Source: an uncultured Candidatus Actinomarina sp.
Lineage (GTDB): Bacteria > Actinomycetota > Acidimicrobiia > Actinomarinales > Actinomarinaceae
Direction: 5' to 3'
Assembly (NCBI GenBank): GCA_902510965.1
Contig: CABXDM010000006.1
Coordinates: 1 to 43,208, forward strand
Length of the DNA stretch: 43,208 bases
In this document: one piece after another, positions 40,696 through 43,208 of the stretch
Position numbering within the stretch: position 1 is the stretch's first letter
How the letters are laid out: each line of letters starts with the position of its first letter
Position numbers and translations under genes: made by a program
The notes under the pieces: model-generated
Seen by the model: only the letters and a program-made list of their open reading frames with translations
What the model was told of the DNA's origin: nothing
Databases searched by the model: none

Positions 40696-41120
40696 ACCAA
40701 TTATACGAACTATCAAGACAATTTCCAGATGAGTGGGTCAAAAAAGCTCCTAAAGGTAAATTTGGTAATTACATTCCCCATTCCGTAATAACACAAAGAC
40801 TGTTGGAAGTTTGCGGACCATTTAACTGGGAAGTAGTTGAATTGATAAGAGAAGAAAAACTTGGAAAAGTTGTAGGGTGTTTCGGGAAACTTACTGTAGA
40901 TGTAGATGGAAAACTAGTAACAGTTACAGCTATAGGGGACGTAGAGAATGATCAAGGTAATGATGGTACTAATGCAAAGCATGCTGAATCTGACTCTTTC
41001 AAAAGATGTGCTATGAAGTTCGGATTAGGACTACACCTTTGGGCAGGAAATGAATATTACCTCGATAAAAAACTTTCCGGTGAAAAAGACCCTAATAAAA
41101 TAAAGTTACAATCAGCTTAA
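40692..41120 (+). CDS. Rad52/Rad22-type single-strand annealing protein
   Basis: A 142-residue protein with the core of the Rad52 family, which binds single-stranded DNA and anneals complementary strands. Recognisable parts are YIPHSVITQRLLEVCGPFNWEV (helix plus W), the beta region KVVGCFGKLTVDVDGKLVTV, and the signature AKHAESDSFKRCAMKFGLGLHLW (family: A..A.TDAxKRAxxxFGxGLYLY). Only the DNA-binding core is present. Such short forms occur in phages and some actinobacteria. It overlaps the unknown gene upstream and shares a TTAA with the convergent dtd stop. Confidence 0.82.
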   Translation: MNQLYELSRQFPDEWVKKAPKGKFGNYIPHSVITQRLLEVCGPFNWEVVELIREEKLGKVVGCFGKLTVDVDGKLVTVTAIGDVENDQGNDGTNAKHAESDSFKRCAMKFGLGLHLWAGNEYYLDKKLSGEKDPNKIKLQSA

Positions 41121-41572
41121 AGTTTTAGTTGTCCATTTTCGGATTCTAAAATAATCGTTACCGGACCATCATTCTCAAGTGAAATATTCATATAAGCTCC
41201 AAACTTACCTTCAGCAACTTTTGCATATGTGGTTAGTTCTTTTGAAACATACGAAAGTAGATGTTCTGCATTAATAGGATCCTCTGCCTCAATAAAAGAA
41301 GGTCGATTTCCCTTAGATGTATTTGCCAAAAGAGTAAATTGACTTACTAATAATATCTGGCCTGAAATTTCCTGTATTGATTTATTCATTTTTCCAGAAG
41401 AATCCGAAAATATTCTCAAGTTTACAATTTTCTTAATTAATACATCTGCATCTCTGACAGTATCACCCTTTTTAATTCCCCAAAGTAATACAACACCAGT
41501 CTGAATTTCTGAGATAATAGTATTGTCTATTTTTACATTCGCTGAATTAACTCTTTGTAATACAACTTTCAT
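41117..41572 (-). CDS. dtd: D-aminoacyl-tRNA deacylase
   Basis: Removes D-amino acids (and glycine) mischarged on tRNA. MKVVLQRVNSANVKID at the N-terminus, LLVSQFTLLANTSKGNRPSF (the SQFTL motif, about 77-96) and the GP motif in ENDGPVTIIL define the family. The protein is complete at 151 residues. It is divergent from the PPOX-fold gene with only 22 bp between starts, and overlaps the Rad52-like gene by four bases at its 3' end. Confidence 0.95.
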   Translation of the reverse strand: MKVVLQRVNSANVKIDNTIISEIQTGVVLLWGIKKGDTVRDADVLIKKIVNLRIFSDSSGKMNKSIQEISGQILLVSQFTLLANTSKGNRPSFIEAEDPINAEHLLSYVSKELTTYAKVAEGKFGAYMNISLENDGPVTIILESENGQLKL

Positions 41573-41575
41573 ATG

Positions 41576-41583
41576 ATTATATT
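41576..41583. promoter_or_regulatory. Overlapping divergent -10 boxes of dtd and the PPOX-fold gene
   Basis: Within the 22-bp gap, TATAAT on the minus strand (41581-41576) and TATATT on the plus strand (41578-41583) overlap by four bases. Either polymerase position would block the other, so the two genes may be expressed in competition. The boxes lie 3 and 11 bases from the respective start codons, so exact starts are uncertain. Confidence 0.3.
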
Positions 41584-41594
41584 AAAGTGATTAT

Positions 41595-42008
41595 ATGGCT
41601 TTAGATGAAAAAACTATCAAAATGGCTAAAGGTCCAAATTATGCAGCATTAACTACCCTATTTAAAGATGGATCTCCCCAAACACACACAATGTGGGTTG
41701 ATACCGATGGTGAACATATTCTTATTAATACTGAAATACATAGGGTTAAATATAAAAATATAAAAAATGATCCAAGGGTCAGCATAATGATATGGAAACA
41801 TGACGATGCTTTTAAATTCGTAGAAATTAGGGGTAAAGTTATTGGAGAAATTACCGGTGAAGATGCAGAAAAAAATATTCAATCCTTGTCCAATAAATAC
41901 TGGGGAAAACCTTATCCTTTCACAATACAAACAGAAAGAATTGTATTAAAAATACTGGCAGAAAGAGAATTCTTTTTTAATATAAAAGATGAAGATTTTG
42001 TAAACTAA
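41595..42008 (+). CDS. PPOX/PNPOx-fold flavin or F420-dependent protein
   Basis: Split beta-barrel protein of the pyridoxamine-phosphate-oxidase-like group, actinobacterial members of which often use F420. PNYAALTTLFKDGSPQTHTMWV (about 14-35), then HILINTEIHRVKYKNIKNDPRVSI and FKFVEIRGKVIGEI are typical. Length is 137 residues. Cofactor and substrate cannot be told from the sequence, but F420 is plausible given cofG and cofH. It overlaps the convergent hydroxyacyl-CoA dehydrogenase gene by four bases (CTAA, a stop on both strands). Confidence 0.85.
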   Translation: MALDEKTIKMAKGPNYAALTTLFKDGSPQTHTMWVDTDGEHILINTEIHRVKYKNIKNDPRVSIMIWKHDDAFKFVEIRGKVIGEITGEDAEKNIQSLSNKYWGKPYPFTIQTERIVLKILAEREFFFNIKDEDFVN

Positions 42009-42865
42009 TCCTTTTTGTAATTATAAAAACCTTTTCCAGTCTTAACACCTAAATCACCATCTTGAATTTTTTTCTCTAAAAATTTCTTTGGATAATCGTT
42101 TGGATTTTTAGTTTCATTGAAAATCTTTAATTTTGCATAATAGTGAATATCTAGACCTGAATAGTCAGAAAGTTCGAAAGGGCCTAACGGATGGTTTAAA
42201 CCTTTTTTAATGGCTAAATCTATATCTTCAAAATCAGCTATACCTTCATCATATAACTCATATGCTTCATCAACAAGAGCAGCAAGCATCCTGTTTACTA
42301 TAAAACCCGGAGTTTCTTTCTTTAAAGTAACAATAGATCTACCCATTGATTTTCCTACGGATTGAGTTCTTGAAATAACTTCTGTAGCTGTTGATTCAGG
42401 ATAAGAAATCTCAACAAGGTCCATTCTTAAAGGTGGATAGAAAAAATGCATGTTAATAAATCTTTGTACATGCATGCAGTCTTTTGCTATTTCAGATGCA
42501 GCTATGAAAGAACTATTTGTTGCTAAAACTACTTCTGAATCTGTAATTTCCGATAGTTGTGAAAAAATTTCAAGCTTAACGTCAAGTCTCTCAACCACAG
42601 CTTCAATAATGAATGTCTTATTTTCTGATAAAGAATCAATACTTTTAGCTACGTGGAGATTATCTTTAAAGTTAGCTAAATGCTCTTCTGTATATTTATT
42701 TTTTGAAATAAGATTCTTAAGGTTATCTTCAGCAAATTTAAGTTTAGAAGTCACATTTTCAGTATCTTTATCATAAATATGAGTTTCATACCCTGCCATA
42801 GCTGATAAGGCTGCTATTTGACTTCCCATTTGTCCGCCACCAACCACTCCTATTTGTTCATTCAT
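42005..42865 (-). CDS. 3-hydroxybutyryl-CoA dehydrogenase
   Basis: Short 3-hydroxyacyl-CoA dehydrogenase, oxidising or forming 3-hydroxyacyl-CoA with NAD(P). The Rossmann start is GVVGGGQMGSQIAALSAMAGY, with D33 closing the NAD site; VLATNSSFIAASEI, MHFFYPPLRMDLVEI (the catalytic histidine, where the family has HFFNPxxxMxLVE) and PGFIVNRMLAALVDEAY follow. The C-terminal domain ends GVKTGKGFYNYKK. Length is 286 residues. The start overlaps the acyl-CoA dehydrogenase stop (ATGA), forming an acyl-CoA oxidation operon. Confidence 0.93.
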   Translation of the reverse strand: MNEQIGVVGGGQMGSQIAALSAMAGYETHIYDKDTENVTSKLKFAEDNLKNLISKNKYTEEHLANFKDNLHVAKSIDSLSENKTFIIEAVVERLDVKLEIFSQLSEITDSEVVLATNSSFIAASEIAKDCMHVQRFINMHFFYPPLRMDLVEISYPESTATEVISRTQSVGKSMGRSIVTLKKETPGFIVNRMLAALVDEAYELYDEGIADFEDIDLAIKKGLNHPLGPFELSDYSGLDIHYYAKLKIFNETKNPNDYPKKFLEKKIQDGDLGVKTGKGFYNYKKD

Positions 42866-43208
42866 TTATATTTATTCATTTCTCTTCTAGCTATTGATCT
42901 TAAGTGGACTTCATCTGGACCATCAGCAATTCTTAATACCCTGGCTCCAGCTGCCATTCGTGCTAAGGGAGTATCTTGAGATAAGCCCATAGCTCCGTGC
43001 GCTTGAATAGCCTTGTCTATGACATAAGATGCTGCTTCAACAACGGTTACTTTAATTGATGAAATTTCTATTTTGGCTTCTTCCTTGCTATAAGTATCAA
43101 TCAGCCAAGCTGTTTTTAGTGTAAGTAATCTAGCTTCTTCAATTTTTATTCTAGATTTTGCAATCCACTCCTGAATAACTCCTTGGTCAGAAAGTTGTTT
43201 TCCAAAAG
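42862..43208 (-). CDS. Acyl-CoA dehydrogenase, C-terminal part only (window edge)
   Basis: The last 115 or so residues of a flavin acyl-CoA dehydrogenase. The helical C-terminal domain is clear: ISSIKVTVVEAASYVIDKAI, IQAHGAMGLSQDTPLARM (the Q.HGG/AMG region) and VLRIADGPDEVHLRSIARRE (the FAD-binding end). The start and N-terminal two thirds lie beyond the right edge. The HGAMG and ADGPDEVH forms recall the long-chain or ACAD10/11-like branch. Electrons would go to the ETF encoded at 16896-18565. Confidence 0.92.
   Translation of the reverse strand, partial: FGKQLSDQGVIQEWIAKSRIKIEEARLLTLKTAWLIDTYSKEEAKIEISSIKVTVVEAASYVIDKAIQAHGAMGLSQDTPLARMAAGARVLRIADGPDEVHLRSIARREMNKYK

Noticed and set aside
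39998-41120. Rad52-like module as a prophage remnant
   Set aside because: No structural, lysis or integrase genes are nearby, base composition matches the surroundings, and the genes follow the same overlap style as their neighbours.

Overview
The window is a very compact, AT-rich (about one third G+C by eye) piece of bacterial chromosome from a streamlined actinobacterium. The lineage call is an inference. It rests on the gene order rpsB-tsf-pyrH, rplS-lepB-rnhB, rpsP-KH-rimM, rnc-plsX-rpmF-DUF177-DivIVA-like-coaD-rsmD-recG, which is the actinobacterial backbone order. It also rests on F420 (deazaflavin) biosynthesis, two deazaflavin/PPOX-type oxidoreductases and an actinobacterial inositol-phosphate synthase. 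Low G+C, tiny spacers and overlapping genes are most like the small marine Actinomarina-type Acidimicrobiia, but no rRNA is present to prove this.

Layout. 1-7.7 kb (minus strand): pyrH (cut by the edge), tsf, rpsB with a pseudoknot-like leader, xerC, an amino-acid ABC permease and binding protein (no ATPase gene here), a crotonase, rnhB, lepB, rplS, trmD. 7.6-10.6 kb (minus): cofH and cofG, the two halves of FO synthase as separate genes; CofH carries an unexplained 250-residue N-terminal domain. 10.7-13.8 kb (plus): a GAPDH-like protein lacking the catalytic cysteine, a canonical GAPDH, a RidA-family protein and a gamma-glutamyl-GABA-hydrolase-like amidotransferase. 13.8-14.9 kb (minus): rimM, KH protein, rpsP. 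15-18.6 kb (plus): upp, deoB, etfB, etfA. 18.6-28.6 kb (minus): cdd, an unusually short smc, an asparaginase, then rnc to recG. 28.7-30.7 kb (plus): rpmB, a cold-shock-like protein, a photolyase whose two domains are in reversed order, and a Ddn-type deazaflavin oxidoreductase. 30.8-35.1 kb (minus): a HAD phosphatase, ddl, a membrane-anchored MurF-like ligase, an alpha/beta hydrolase and a four-helix membrane protein. 35.1-43.2 kb: gabT, ino1, a RecB/Cas4-like nuclease, glutamate dehydrogenase, a small Cys/His ORF, an unknown protein, a Rad52-like annealing protein, dtd, a PPOX-fold protein, a 3-hydroxyacyl-CoA dehydrogenase and a cut acyl-CoA dehydrogenase.

How the genes fit together. Translation and RNA-processing genes form the backbone. 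Around them are amino-acid scavenging (ABC transporter, asparaginase, GABA aminotransferase, glutamate dehydrogenase, gamma-glutamyl amide hydrolase), nucleoside salvage (upp, deoB, cdd) and acyl-CoA oxidation (crotonase, hydroxyacyl-CoA and acyl-CoA dehydrogenases, ETF). FO made by CofG/CofH is the F420 precursor and also a known photolyase antenna, so it could link the deazaflavin genes to the photolyase operon.

Two genome-wide habits are visible. Many genes have a TANNNT -10 box only 6-8 nt before the start codon, suggesting leaderless mRNAs. Seven of the eight convergent gene pairs overlap at their 3' ends, leaving no room for terminators. No stretch over 300 bases lacks a gene, and I saw no rRNA, tRNA, insertion sequence, CRISPR array or prophage.
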